From NCBI RefSeq assembly GCF_045762675.1, contig NZ_JBJDLK010000004.1:248001-312000 (forward strand): a DNA stretch of 64,000 bases, given 5' to 3'. The translations under genes and the position numbers were made by a program. Within the stretch, counting starts at the first letter, position 1; every line of letters begins with the position of its first letter. Source of the stretch: Elizabethkingia meningoseptica_A (GTDB taxonomy: Bacteria > Bacteroidota > Bacteroidia > Flavobacteriales > Weeksellaceae). The notes beneath the pieces were generated by a model that saw only the letters and a program-made list of their open reading frames with translations, was not told the DNA's origin and did not search any database. This document shows positions 1 through 10,000 of this stretch, in pieces.

Positions 1-1
1 T

Positions 2-118
2 GATCCCAGTATTGGTTCCTCTTTAAAATTTCTTCGCAGAACACCCTGGGCAAGAGATAAAGTAGAAAGCCTGTATCTCTATGTTTTAAGACAAAAGAAA
101 AAGAAGAGGTTGTTGTAG
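2..118 (+). CDS. VF530 family (DUF2132) DNA-binding protein, C-terminal part
   Basis: The first 38 codons of the window are an open frame ending in TAG, with the 5' end cut off by the window edge. The translated stretch contains SSLKFLRRTPWARDKVESLY, which closely resembles the C-terminal signature of the small VF530/DUF2132 family (single-domain proteins of roughly 70-90 residues described as DNA-binding). The tail ends in a basic run (RQKKKKRLL). The gene converges on the unknown gene that follows on the other strand, with a gap of only about 12 bases. Function in the cell is not known. The family call rests on motif memory and a partial sequence. Confidence 0.75.
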   Translation, partial: DPSIGSSLKFLRRTPWARDKVESLYLYVLRQKKKKRLL

Positions 119-130
119 TTTGATGAAAAA

Positions 131-733
131 CTAAATATCTTTTATTTTATTTATGATTTTGTAAGCAAGATATTGATTTAGTTTTGGATATTTTCTTCGA
201 TAATATGCATCCCAGTAACTAATTACTCTGTTTTTAGTGAGTTGAAAGTATTCAGGGTTCTGGTTGGTAAAGTTAATATAGCTTTGATGAGTATTTTCTG
301 TTATATGCTCATTGAGAGTTTCAAAAATTTCATAAACATATTCTCCAATCAATTGAAAGATAAAAGGGATAACCCATGCTTCGGTATTTTGAATAAGATT
401 TTTTAATCTTCTTTCTCTGATATAGCCATTAAAATGTCTTAGAAATATACAGTTTAAAATTGTTTTTTGAGTTGTGCTCAGTATATCTTCGTCTTTTTTT
501 GAAGGCTCATTAAAGTATAACCGATGTGGAATTTTTAGAATTTCATAATTATATTTTACTTCTTGAAAGCCAGAATGTATCAGATTATGAATTACAAGGA
601 TTTGATTTTCTGAAGTTATTATTTCATATTCAATAGATAAAATTTTAAAAACTTCATTAACGTCATTCTCAAGTTCTTTAGGAAATGAATTTGTAAGTCT
701 TGTTCTATACTCATCGGGGTTTATACTGTTCAC
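131..733 (-). CDS. Hypothetical protein, 200 aa
   Basis: This complete frame has good codon structure but no family that I recognise with confidence. The protein is soluble, with no signal peptide or membrane helix, and is rich in Ile, Asn, Tyr and Glu. A central segment (FLRHFNGYIRERRLKNLI, about residues 98-115) is followed by a hydrophobic patch (WVIPFIFQLIGEYVYEI). That layout resembles uncharacterised flavobacterial proteins of similar length, but I cannot name a domain. It has no close operon partner: the next gene upstream on this strand is absent, and dcp sits downstream in transcription only across the window edge side. A real gene is likely because no competing frame of that length exists. 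Confidence 0.6.
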   Translation of the reverse strand: MNSINPDEYRTRLTNSFPKELENDVNEVFKILSIEYEIITSENQILVIHNLIHSGFQEVKYNYEILKIPHRLYFNEPSKKDEDILSTTQKTILNCIFLRHFNGYIRERRLKNLIQNTEAWVIPFIFQLIGEYVYEIFETLNEHITENTHQSYINFTNQNPEYFQLTKNRVISYWDAYYRRKYPKLNQYLAYKIINKIKDI

Positions 734-768
734 AATTTTGTAATTAGTTTTATCAAATATAATTTAAA

Positions 769-801
769 AACCCTGTCAAGGTTCGAAATCTTGACAGGGT
801 T
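769..801 (-). terminator. Rho-independent terminator after dcp
   Basis: A perfect 12-base inverted repeat (AACCCTGTCAAG / CTTGACAGGGTT) with a 9-base loop lies just past the dcp stop. On the minus strand the stem runs into a T-rich tract (TTTTTAAATT), as expected for an intrinsic terminator. Confidence 0.85.
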
Positions 802-807
802 ATATAT

Positions 808-2826
808 TTATGAACCAAATGCTCTTTTTAAAAGGCTTTCTACTTTTGGTTCACTGCCACGGAAGTTTTTATACAATTCCATCGGATCTTTTGTTCCGCC
901 TGAAGAAAGCAATACTTTATATTTCGCAGCGGTTTCAGGATTGAAAATACCTGTTTCTTTAAAATAAGCGAAAGCATCTGCATCCAGAACCTCCGCCCAT
1001 TTGTAAGAATAATAACCGGAAGCATAACCTCCCTGAAAAACGTGTGAAAAACTCGGGCTGATCGCTGTTTCAGGATTTACAGGATACAACTGTGTTGCTC
1101 TGGTTTGCTCATCTTCAAAAGCTTTAATGTCTTTTACTTCCTGAGGTTTTATGTGATAAGCCATATCCAGTAACCCAAATCCCAGCTGGCGAAGTGTTTG
1201 ATAACCTTCCATAAAGCTTTTTGAATTTTCTATTCTTTCAATTTTTTCATCACTCAGCACTTCTCCGGTCTTATAATGCTGTGCAAAAGTTTTCAGGAAT
1301 TCCGGTTCATAGCAAAAGTTTTCAAGGAATTGTGAAGGCAATTCCACGAAATCCCATTTCACTGAAGTTCCCGAAAGGTTCGGATATTGTGTATTGGCTA
1401 ATATTCCGTGAATCGCATGCCCAAACTCATGGAATAGGGTAGTTACTTCCTGGAATGTTAATAAACTTGGCGTATCTCCGGCAGGTTTGTTGAAGTTGCA
1501 TACCACCGAAATATGCGGACGGCTGTTTTCACCATTTTGTTTATACTGATTTTTGTAGCTGGTCATCCATGCGCCGGCGCGCTTTCCTTTTCTCGGGAAG
1601 TAATCTACATATAAAACCGCTTTATAATTACCGTTTTCTTTTACTTCATATGTTCTTACTTCTTCGTGGTATTTCGGAATATCTTTTCTTTCTTCAAAGC
1701 TCAATCCAAATAATTGTCCGGCAAGGCGGAATACAGCATCCTGAACTTTTTCCAATGAGAAATACGGTTTCAATTCCTCATCATTCAGGTCATATTTTTG
1801 CTTGCGCAGTTTTTCAGCATAATAAGGATGATCATAGCTTTGCATCTCTTCTATGCCATCTTCTTTTGCCAGTATCTTTAATTCTTCAATTTCCTTTTGT
1901 CCGTAAGGCGTTGCTTTTTCTAAAAGTTCATGCAGGAAATCTTCTACTTTTTGTGGAGATTTTGCCATTCTTTCTTCCAGAACAAAAGATGCAAAGCTGT
2001 CATATCCCAGTAATTTAGCTTTCTGATCTCTTAAGCTTATAATATCTTTAATTAGCTGCTGATTATCAAATTCATTTCCTTCAAAAGACTTTTTACCGTT
2101 GGCTAAAGCCAGCTCCCTGCGTAGATCACGGTTTTGTGCATACGTCATAAACGGGACATAGCTTGGATATTGCAGGCTTACTGCCCAGCCGTCAAGACCT
2201 CTTTCCTTTGCTTCTTCTGCATATTGCACAATTATAGCTTCCGGAATTCCGGCCAGGTCTTCTTTTTGAGTAATGTGTTTGATGTAAGAATTAGTCGCTG
2301 CCAGAACATTCTGACCAAACTGAAGCTGTTTCGTAGACAGTTCTACATTTATTTTTCTCAATTGCTCCTTATCTTCCTCATTCAATAAAGCACCACTTCT
2401 TACAAAACCCTTATAGGTCTCTGTAAGTAAAGTTTCCTGTTCTTCATTCAGGCTGTAACCGGCCTTATCATCATAAACCTTTTTAATCCGGTTGAAAAGC
2501 TGTTGGTTTTGTGAAATTTTAGACGAATATTCTGTTAGTAAAGGAGAAACTTCCTGTGCTATTTGTTGAATTTCATCATTGGTTTCTGCTGAATTCAGAT
2601 TGAAGAAAATATTGGAAACAATATCCAGTTGTTCTCCGCTGTATGCTAAAGCTTCAATCGTGTTAGAAAAGGTAGGTGCTTCAGGATTATTGGCAATTTG
2701 TTCAATTTCTGTTTCTGATTTTTTGATCAGCTCCTGGAAAGCAGGAAGATAATCTTCATTTTTTATCTGATCGAAAGGCGCCGTATGGAAAGGCGTTTGA
2801 AAGTATTCTAATAAAATATTGCTCAT
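808..2826 (-). CDS. dcp: M3 family zinc metallopeptidase, peptidyl-dipeptidase Dcp
   Basis: This 672-residue protein has the length and layout of the M3A family (Dcp and oligopeptidase A): a long helical N-terminal half followed by the catalytic domain. The zinc motif HEFGH is at residues 466-470 in the context TTLFHEFGHAIHG. The downstream GTSVKWDFVELPSQFLENF segment carries the third zinc ligand (Glu), and a Tyr/Gly-rich patch (GGYASGYYSYKWAEV) near residue 600 is typical of the substrate-binding loop. There is no signal peptide, so it probably acts in the cytoplasm, removing dipeptides from the C-terminus of peptides. Dcp and oligopeptidase A are hard to tell apart from sequence alone; the N-terminal start (NILLEYFQTPFHTAPFDQI) favours Dcp. 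It appears to be monocistronic with its own terminator. Confidence 0.92.
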   Translation of the reverse strand: MSNILLEYFQTPFHTAPFDQIKNEDYLPAFQELIKKSETEIEQIANNPEAPTFSNTIEALAYSGEQLDIVSNIFFNLNSAETNDEIQQIAQEVSPLLTEYSSKISQNQQLFNRIKKVYDDKAGYSLNEEQETLLTETYKGFVRSGALLNEEDKEQLRKINVELSTKQLQFGQNVLAATNSYIKHITQKEDLAGIPEAIIVQYAEEAKERGLDGWAVSLQYPSYVPFMTYAQNRDLRRELALANGKKSFEGNEFDNQQLIKDIISLRDQKAKLLGYDSFASFVLEERMAKSPQKVEDFLHELLEKATPYGQKEIEELKILAKEDGIEEMQSYDHPYYAEKLRKQKYDLNDEELKPYFSLEKVQDAVFRLAGQLFGLSFEERKDIPKYHEEVRTYEVKENGNYKAVLYVDYFPRKGKRAGAWMTSYKNQYKQNGENSRPHISVVCNFNKPAGDTPSLLTFQEVTTLFHEFGHAIHGILANTQYPNLSGTSVKWDFVELPSQFLENFCYEPEFLKTFAQHYKTGEVLSDEKIERIENSKSFMEGYQTLRQLGFGLLDMAYHIKPQEVKDIKAFEDEQTRATQLYPVNPETAISPSFSHVFQGGYASGYYSYKWAEVLDADAFAYFKETGIFNPETAAKYKVLLSSGGTKDPMELYKNFRGSEPKVESLLKRAFGS

Positions 2827-3066
2827 TTAAATTTTAAATTTTTTGAATTAATTCTGCATTATCATATTTAACCATAAAAGACTCAAAAGCTTTTAATTCC
2901 CAGACCATAATCCATAAAGCAGATATAAAATTATAAAGCCTGTTAAAATTCTTTGTTTTACTATTGTGAAGTAAGGTGGGAAGCTACTAAACTTTTGTAT
3001 CTATTGTGGTTATTTAAATAATTTTTTGAGATATAAATTTACAAAATTCGCACCAATAATATTGTT

Positions 3067-3074
3067 TACATTTG
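3067..3074 (+). promoter_or_regulatory. Predicted -7 box for the SRPBCC gene
   Basis: TACATTTG matches the Bacteroidota -7 consensus TAnnTTTG exactly and lies 28 bases before the start codon. I see no clear -33 TTG at the usual spacing, so this is a half-supported call. Confidence 0.45.
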
Positions 3075-3102
3075 TTGGATAATAACTATTAAATCTATTA
3101 CT

Positions 3103-3636
3103 ATGAAGAAATTTTTCAAAATTATGCTATGGTTTTTTGCTGTAGTATTTATTGTTCTTACCGTTACCATGCTTATATTGGGTAAGAAGTATCATTACGA
3201 GAAGTCCATTACGATTAATGCACCCCAGGATAAAATCTGGACGCATATGAATTCCATGAAAGCCCTGAATGAATGGAGCCCATTTATGAGCCTTGATCCG
3301 AACATGAAACAAACCTACAGCGGTACTTCCGGAGAAGTAGGGGATACTTTTAAATGGGAAAGCGATAAAAAAGAAGCCGGAACAGGAGAACAAAAACTCA
3401 TTGAAATTGTTCCGGGGCAGAAGATCAAAACAAGTCTTCATTTTATAAAGCCTAATGAAGGAAATGGAACATCTAATATTATCCTGACTGCGGAAGGAAA
3501 CCAGACTAAGGTTACCTGGGATATGGACACGGAAATGAACTATCCTACAAATCTTATGAAACTATTTATGGATGGTTTCATGGATGATGCTTATGGAAGA
3601 GGTTTAGCAAAATTAAAAGAGATCAGCGAGAAATAA
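3103..3636 (+). CDS. SRPBCC (START-like) family protein with N-terminal membrane anchor
   Basis: The 177-residue protein begins with a hydrophobic helix (about residues 5-27) ending before LGKKYHYEKS. It is followed by a single SRPBCC/polyketide cyclase-like fold of about 145 residues. Typical features are the opening strand YEKSITINAPQDKIW, the segment MKALNEWSPFM, and the closing long helix GFMDDAYGRGLAKLKEISE. These proteins bind hydrophobic ligands in a deep cavity. The ligand here is unknown, and no catalytic role can be read from the sequence. The gene stands alone between dcp (divergent) and the phosphodiesterase locus (convergent). Confidence 0.85.
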   Translation: MKKFFKIMLWFFAVVFIVLTVTMLILGKKYHYEKSITINAPQDKIWTHMNSMKALNEWSPFMSLDPNMKQTYSGTSGEVGDTFKWESDKKEAGTGEQKLIEIVPGQKIKTSLHFIKPNEGNGTSNIILTAEGNQTKVTWDMDTEMNYPTNLMKLFMDGFMDDAYGRGLAKLKEISEK

Positions 3637-3664
3637 GAACGTTTTAAGCGATAAACAGTAAAAT

Positions 3665-3695
3665 AAAAACCTCGCATAATTTCTGCGAGGTTTTT
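3665..3695. terminator. Bidirectional terminator between converging genes
   Basis: The 12-base inverted repeat AAAAACCTCGCA / TGCGAGGTTTTT has a short loop. It has T-runs on both strands, so it can serve the SRPBCC gene on the plus strand and the phosphodiesterase operon on the minus strand. Confidence 0.88.
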
Positions 3696-3697
3696 AT

Positions 3698-4624
3698 TTA
3701 TTTTCCATCATATTTCTTTCCGATAGATTTAAGATAACGGATCAGACTTTCAGGTCGGTCGGTCTGAATAATATTCGCTCCCTTTCGGATCATCCAGCCC
3801 CAGTGGGCATCGGGATTTTCTTCAGCAAGATCATCATCGTGTCCGGCACATAGTTCCGGCCATAGAGCATTGATCCATATGAGTGCTTTTTTGTTTTTGA
3901 TAAGATCCAGAAGCTGGTCGGCTTTTGGTGTGTCATTTTTAATAATTACTTCATAAGCAACAGGATTAAAGATAGCTGAGAAATCATTGATATAGGTTGC
4001 AGGATTGAGAATCTCATCTCTTTTATAAATGCTGTAATCCTCGGGCCATACCATTGGCATATAGATGATATTGTCCAGTTTATTGCCTGTTTCTTTTTTC
4101 AGCTCAGAAGCCTTTTTATTTCCTTTTAAGATAATCTGTTCTTTGGTTCCTGTTTTATTTACAATAGCAAGAACCTCATCCAGGTAATCCCATGCTTTAT
4201 CCAGATTGAGCATCACCCTTTTTCCTTTAATAAAGCTGAGCATTTCTTCCAGTGTAGGCACTTTTTCACGGGTAGGCATAGAAGCCCCGTTTCTTAAAAT
4301 GAGTGTTTTAATATACGCCAATGTAACATCCGATATCTTACCGGTACCATTGGTGGTGCGGTCCAGTTTTGGGTCATGCATAATAATCAGTTGTCCGTCT
4401 TTGGTTTTCTGAATATCTATTTCCACGATATCCACACCCATTTTAATAGCGCTGTTAACAGCTTTTATAGAATTTTCAGGATAGTTTCGCCAGTCGCCAC
4501 GGTGTGCCACAACCAGTATTTTATCTTTAGGGAAATCTTTACCAAAGTAATTGGTTTGTGAGAATAAGAACTGGCAAAAGAACAGCGCCAGTATAAAAAT
4601 ATATTTTGAGATTTTAGGTACCAT
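3698..4624 (-). CDS. Secreted glycerophosphodiester phosphodiesterase (first copy)
   Basis: This 308-residue protein has a cleavable signal peptide (hydrophobic stretch ending ..FLFSQT) and a GDPD-type TIM-barrel domain. Catalytic and metal residues are visible: VAHRGDWRNYPENS (His/Arg plus the metal Glu in PEN), VEIDIQ (Glu-x-Asp) and IMHDPKLDRTTNGTG (second catalytic His). The C-terminal IIQTDRPESLIRYL is the conserved end of the barrel. The enzyme should hydrolyse glycerophosphodiesters to glycerol-3-phosphate and an alcohol in the periplasm or at the cell surface. It is the last gene of the SusC/SusD locus and follows a paralogue by about 90 bases. The paralogues share motifs but are well diverged, so they may differ in substrate. 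Confidence 0.9.
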   Translation of the reverse strand: MVPKISKYIFILALFFCQFLFSQTNYFGKDFPKDKILVVAHRGDWRNYPENSIKAVNSAIKMGVDIVEIDIQKTKDGQLIIMHDPKLDRTTNGTGKISDVTLAYIKTLILRNGASMPTREKVPTLEEMLSFIKGKRVMLNLDKAWDYLDEVLAIVNKTGTKEQIILKGNKKASELKKETGNKLDNIIYMPMVWPEDYSIYKRDEILNPATYINDFSAIFNPVAYEVIIKNDTPKADQLLDLIKNKKALIWINALWPELCAGHDDDLAEENPDAHWGWMIRKGANIIQTDRPESLIRYLKSIGKKYDGK

Positions 4625-4715
4625 TGTTTTTTAAATAATAATTAAATGAGAATAAAAGGCAAAACAGGTGTGAAGTGCCCGCTTTGCCAAAAGTGAAGTA
4701 AAAATATAAAGTCAG

Positions 4716-5600
4716 TTATGGGTTATGAAGCCCCTTTGTCTTTAAAAATCTAATGAGTTCAGCAGGTCTGTCTGTCTGGATAATATTAACAGCATGATCG
4801 ATGTACCACTGATAAACACCAGGATTATCCAGTGCTTTGTCATCTTCATGACCAGCATTATGATGTGGCCACAACGAATTTACCCAGACTCTTGCACCTT
4901 TTTTTCGGATTTCCCTAAAGTCAATAAGTTTAGATTCATCATTACCAATGGTAAATTCGAAGCCATAAACTGGATAATGATCCAGATACTCTTTTATTTT
5001 CTGCCAGCCTTCCATAGAATTCAGACGGATAATAGGCATGTATTTCATATCATTTTTAATACTGCCATACTTTCTGTCAAATTCCGGATAGGTTTCTGTG
5101 CCTTTAAACAGGACTTCATCCAACATATGACGCTGCTTTAACATGGGATATACCAGATTGATATAATCAAAGCCTTTATCCAGATTGATCAGGATTTTTC
5201 CTTTGGTAATGTCCAACACTTCTTCAAGAGTAGGGATCTGCATTTGGGTTTTGCTGCCAAGTCCGTCCCGCAGGTTAAATTTCCGGATTTCTTCAAGGGT
5301 GTAATCCGATACCTGTCCTTTTCCGGTTGTGGTTCTGTCAATTGTTCTGTCGTGCATTAAGACTAGTTTGTTGTCTTTTGTCAGCGCCAGATCAATCTCT
5401 ACCATGTTAATCCCTTTTTCAATAGCCTTTTTTACAGCCCAGACAGAATTTTCCGGTGCTTCCCGCCAATCGGCTCTGTGGGCAACAACCATTACTTTAT
5501 CAGCCGGAAACCCCGATAAAGAAACTTGTTGCCCCCATATTAATCCGGAGCCGAGCAGGAATAAGATAATGAGTGTGATATTTGGAAATCTATTATTCAT
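4716..5600 (-). CDS. Secreted glycerophosphodiester phosphodiesterase (second copy)
   Basis: This 294-residue GDPD-family protein has a signal peptide (ITLIILFLLGSGLIWGQ). It keeps the family signatures VAHRADWREAPENS, MVEIDL and LMHDRTIDRTTTGKG, and ends with IIQTDRPAELIRFLK. The Gly of the usual HRG motif is Ala here (HRA), a small substitution beside the catalytic pair. The region NSLWPHHNAGHEDD matches NALWPELCAGHDDD in the sister protein and is probably a loop specific to this subfamily. It lies only 17 bases after the susD gene, so co-transcription with the transporter is very likely. Confidence 0.9.
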   Translation of the reverse strand: MNNRFPNITLIILFLLGSGLIWGQQVSLSGFPADKVMVVAHRADWREAPENSVWAVKKAIEKGINMVEIDLALTKDNKLVLMHDRTIDRTTTGKGQVSDYTLEEIRKFNLRDGLGSKTQMQIPTLEEVLDITKGKILINLDKGFDYINLVYPMLKQRHMLDEVLFKGTETYPEFDRKYGSIKNDMKYMPIIRLNSMEGWQKIKEYLDHYPVYGFEFTIGNDESKLIDFREIRKKGARVWVNSLWPHHNAGHEDDKALDNPGVYQWYIDHAVNIIQTDRPAELIRFLKTKGLHNP

Positions 5601-5617
5601 TTTCTGAAGTATTGAAA

Positions 5618-7018
5618 TTAATAACCGGGATTTTGCTTAATGGAAGGATCTGTATTAATCTGTCCCTGAGGAATTGGCATGACCAGATTGTGCTGCTGGA
5701 TTTTTGCAGTACCGTATCCTGGTGTATTCTGGAAATGTTTTGTCATTACTTCTATGGCTTTGCCGGTTCTTACCAGGTCGAACCAGCGGTGCCCTTCACC
5801 TATTAATTCTTTTCTTCTCTCTGTTGCAATCTCATCGAGCAGGGCATTTGAATCCGTGATGTTCACATTATCCAGCCCGGCTCTGGTTTTTATTTTATTC
5901 AGATAAACGTTTGCATTGACAGAATCTCCTGTCTGTGCATAGCATTCGGCCAGTAAAAGATAAACATCCGCAAGTCTCAATACAACAACATTACTTCCGC
6001 TGTCGGATATAACATCGGATGTTTTAACGAGCTTTTTGGTATATGGAATACCCCCCGGAGTTAAGCCTATATAAGCATCTCTGCGTTTATCTTTAGAAGT
6101 ATACATATTGTATATTTCCTTTGTTGGTAAGTTGTGGCCTTTAGCACCGGATACGAATCCGGAAGGGCTAAACATTTGAAAAGCACTGTTTCCTTCGGAA
6201 TTGGCATTGATTCCTGATGCAAACTGAACATCGAAAATAATTTCGGAATTGTTTTTATTAGCCGGAGAAAATATCTGATTTACATCACTGAGCAGGCTGT
6301 AACCTAAGCCTTCTATTTGTTTAAGGTAAGTTATAGCCTCATTGTATTTTCCTGTGGTAACTAAAACTTTTGCAAGTATCCCCAGTGCAGCCCCTTTTGT
6401 AGCACGTCCTTTCTGCGCAGCAGTAGCAGGAAGTAATGTTATGGCTTCGGAAAGTTCTTTTGTAATAAAAGAATAAATCTCTGTAGCTGAATTCCGGCCT
6501 TTACCAAAATAATCATTAACATTTACAGTTTCCTGTGTATTTAGAGGAACATCTCCAAAAATCCGCACCAGATCAAAGTACATCAATGCGCGCAAAAATT
6601 TCATTTCGCCCGTTCTGTAATTTTTAAGCTGTGTATCCATAGCTACGGAAGACATTCTGGTCAGTACAATATTGGCCTGCTGAATTCCCACATAATGGTC
6701 GCGCCACGCTTTTGCCAACAGGTCATTTTTAGCCTGTATTGTAAAGAAATCGAATTCACCATAAGTAAAGTTGTCGTTTGCAGGAACCTCATCGAAAGTA
6801 TTGTCGGAAGGAATTTCCCCTATAGTAGGCATTGCCAGTTGATATTGTCCATCATATTGTAATGCTCCGTAAGTAGCATTAACACCCTGTTCCAACTGGT
6901 CTATATCTTTATAAAAATTGGTCGTAATTTTAGTGCTGTCGGGAGACGTATTCAGAACATCAGAAGAACATGATGCCAGAAAGAACGCGAATACAGCAGC
7001 TGATATATTTTTTTTCAT
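5618..7018 (-). CDS. SusD/RagB family outer-membrane lipoprotein
   Basis: The 466-residue protein begins with a lipoprotein signal (FFLASCSSD, Cys about residue 17). It has the SusD/RagB helical layout: an N-terminal domain with TPR-like helices and the C-terminal segment LADVYLLLAECYAQTGD..AYLNKIKTRAGL..ERRKELIGEGHRWFDLVRTGKA, characteristic of the family. SusD proteins sit on the cell surface as the lid of the partner SusC channel and bind the ligand. The partner susC is 22 bases upstream. The two phosphodiesterases downstream point to a glycerophosphodiester-type ligand rather than a polysaccharide, but that is inference from context. Confidence 0.93.
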   Translation of the reverse strand: MKKNISAAVFAFFLASCSSDVLNTSPDSTKITTNFYKDIDQLEQGVNATYGALQYDGQYQLAMPTIGEIPSDNTFDEVPANDNFTYGEFDFFTIQAKNDLLAKAWRDHYVGIQQANIVLTRMSSVAMDTQLKNYRTGEMKFLRALMYFDLVRIFGDVPLNTQETVNVNDYFGKGRNSATEIYSFITKELSEAITLLPATAAQKGRATKGAALGILAKVLVTTGKYNEAITYLKQIEGLGYSLLSDVNQIFSPANKNNSEIIFDVQFASGINANSEGNSAFQMFSPSGFVSGAKGHNLPTKEIYNMYTSKDKRRDAYIGLTPGGIPYTKKLVKTSDVISDSGSNVVVLRLADVYLLLAECYAQTGDSVNANVYLNKIKTRAGLDNVNITDSNALLDEIATERRKELIGEGHRWFDLVRTGKAIEVMTKHFQNTPGYGTAKIQQHNLVMPIPQGQINTDPSIKQNPGY

Positions 7019-7040
7019 GATTGATCTTAAATTTGAACGA

Positions 7041-10000
7041 TTAGAATTTCATACTAACACCTAATGAAACTGATCTGGAAACCGGGTAATAACCATTGTC
7101 ATATCCCTGTGTAAGCACATTGTCGGTTGTTGCGTCAATATTTTGTCCTTTGTAAGGAGTAATAGTAAACAGATTATTTCCCATTACATACAATTGTATG
7201 GCTCTGATGTTTAAGGCCGACAGGATTTCCTGCGGTACATTATAGGCGAGCCTTACTGATCTTAATCTCAGATAATCTGCCTTTTTAAAGAAAATACTGG
7301 ATGTACGTGCTTCTTTTCTGTTATTGGAGAAATTCATGTTGGGCATAGCAAAGAACCCATTCGGATTGGTTTCCGGATTATAGCGGTTATCAAAATAATA
7401 TTGACTTGGTACACCAAAACCTTCGCCGGCTTCACCAATACTTACCATGTCGCCATTGTATACTCTTTTCCCAAGTTCACTGTATAAAGTAAAGTTCAGT
7501 TCGAAATTTTTGTATTTAAAGTTATTGGTTAACCCCAGTATGTATTTAGGCACACCGGATCCAAAACTTTTTTTATCTCTTTCATCAATAATTCCGTCAC
7601 CATTCAGATCTTCCATAATGTAATCTCCTACCAGTGTTCCGGTAATATGCGGCGTGCTGTTGATCTGTTCCAGGTTTTTATAAACGCCCAGAATATTATA
7701 GCCATACATTTCTCCGATAGAGCCTCCTACTTTGGTGATGGAGAAATTATTTGCACCGGTGATAATCTGGCTCTGACCGTTGGCTAAGGCCAGTACTTTA
7801 TTCTTATTGGTAGAAAAATTAAAAGAGCTGTTGTATTCAAAATCTTTACCTATATGAAGCGGTTTTAACGAAAGTTGTAGTTCCAGTCCGGTGTTTCTTA
7901 CTTCTCCAATATTCTGAAGAGAAGTACTGTAACCCGTTTGCTCGGGTACAGGTACATCCAGTAATAAACCGGTTCTGTTGAGTATATAGTAGTCTCCTGA
8001 TACATTCAGGTACTTATTGAATAAAGAGAAATCAATCCCGAAATTGGTAGACTTGGCTTTTTCCCATGAAATATCCGGATTAGGAGCGGTAAAAGCTCTG
8101 TATCCCGGCGCCAGAATTCCTCCAAATACGTAGTTTTCCTTACGCATTAAGGATTTTGCACCAAAATTGGGAATCTGATTATTACCATTGTTACCAACGC
8201 TAAACCTCAGTTTTACAGGATCTATAAATTTATTTTTGGGGAAGAAATCTTCATTGCTCAGACTCCATGCTAATGAGAAAGCATAAAAATCTCCCCATTT
8301 AGAGTTATCTCCAAAACGTGAGGAACCATCTCTTCTGTATGATCCCATAATGGAGTAACGGTTTGCATAGCTGTAACTAATTCTTCCAAAATAGGACAGT
8401 AAAGTCCATTTGTATTCATTCACGTTGACATTGAATGAAGTTCCGCCGGCAATATTTGTAATACTGTTATCCGGAAAGCTGCCGGCCACGGTTCTGACTT
8501 CATTGTAATTTTCCTTCTGGAAAGACTGTCCGGCCAGGGCACTAAAGCTGTGTTCGTTAATTCTTTTATTATAGGTTAATAAGTTTTCCAGTAAGTAATT
8601 TTTGCGGATATAATCCGTTCTGGAAGCACTCGTAACATCAGGGGCCGGAGTACGGTAGGAGCCAACAGTTGAGGGGTCGAAGAAATTATATTCATAACTG
8701 GTATAGTCTCCACCTACTGAAATTTTATATTTAAAGTCTTTTAAAATCTTTAATTCAGCGAATACATCTCCGAAAATACGAAGGTTGGAATATTTTCTTT
8801 TTGTCATTTCCGCTATTGCTACCGGGTTTTCCACCAAAGCAGCATCAGTAGGTGTATTGGCTTTGATCTGTTGGGAAATCAGCAAATTTCCGTTCGCATC
8901 TCTTGGAGCAAAGAAAGGGTACATGGTACTCGCCATTTGCACGACATTATAGGTTCTTCCGCCGTCTACCATATCGAAGATATTGCCCGATGAATAGGAA
9001 GGGGTTACTGACACTCCTATTTTCAGGTTATCACTAAGATCAGTGGATAGGTTAATATTACTGGAATACTTTTCATAATCAGTACCTATAACAATACCTT
9101 TCTGATTGAAATAACTTCCGGTAAATGAATATCTGGATTTATCAGTCCCGCCGTTAACATTAAATGTAGTATTGCTTACAGGTGCGTCTCTGAAAATAGT
9201 TTTATACCAGTTGTTATTGGTAAGTCCGGGAGCTCCGTTGAGGTAAGGTGTAAGATAATCCGGAATTAATTCTCTAAGGCTTGCACCTTTTGCTTTTCGG
9301 GTTGCCGTATCATCATTAATACTCCTGTTGGTCCCTTTGGAAAGATAATTGTTATCCCGTGATTCTTTCATGAAAACAGCCATCTGATAGGCATCTACCA
9401 CTTTATTGTTACTGGCTACAGACTGTATTCCGTAGTAGGAGTCTACAGAAACTTCTGTTCTTCCTTTTTTTCCTTGCTTGGTCTGTATCAGAACAACTCC
9501 GTTTGCGCCACGTGATCCATAAATAGCGGAGGAAGCTGCATCTTTAAGGATATCAATAGACTCTATAGATGCCGGATCTATTGAGTTAATATCTGAACCT
9601 TCAGATAACGGAAAGCCGTCTACAACGATAAGAGGATTAACACCTGCGGTAAGAGTTCCGATACCTCTGATCCTGATGGTAGGAGAGGATCCGGGAGTTG
9701 CGTTACTCTGTGTAACCTGAACACCCGGTGCTTTTCCAACGATCATTTCACCAAAATTACTGGTAGCAACTCCGGTAAGATCTTTTGAGCCAATAGAAGC
9801 AATAGAACCGGATACATCTTTTTTCTTTTGTGTACCATAACCGATTAATACCACTTCATCAATTTTCTTTTCTTTTGTGGAAGCTGTATCAGTTTTTACG
9901 GATGGTAATATCTCCTTACGGGTGATATTTTTAGAGGCCGTTTTTCGGAGGACAACTGTGTTGTTTCTTTTTTCATATTCTACAGGATAATGACTTTTCA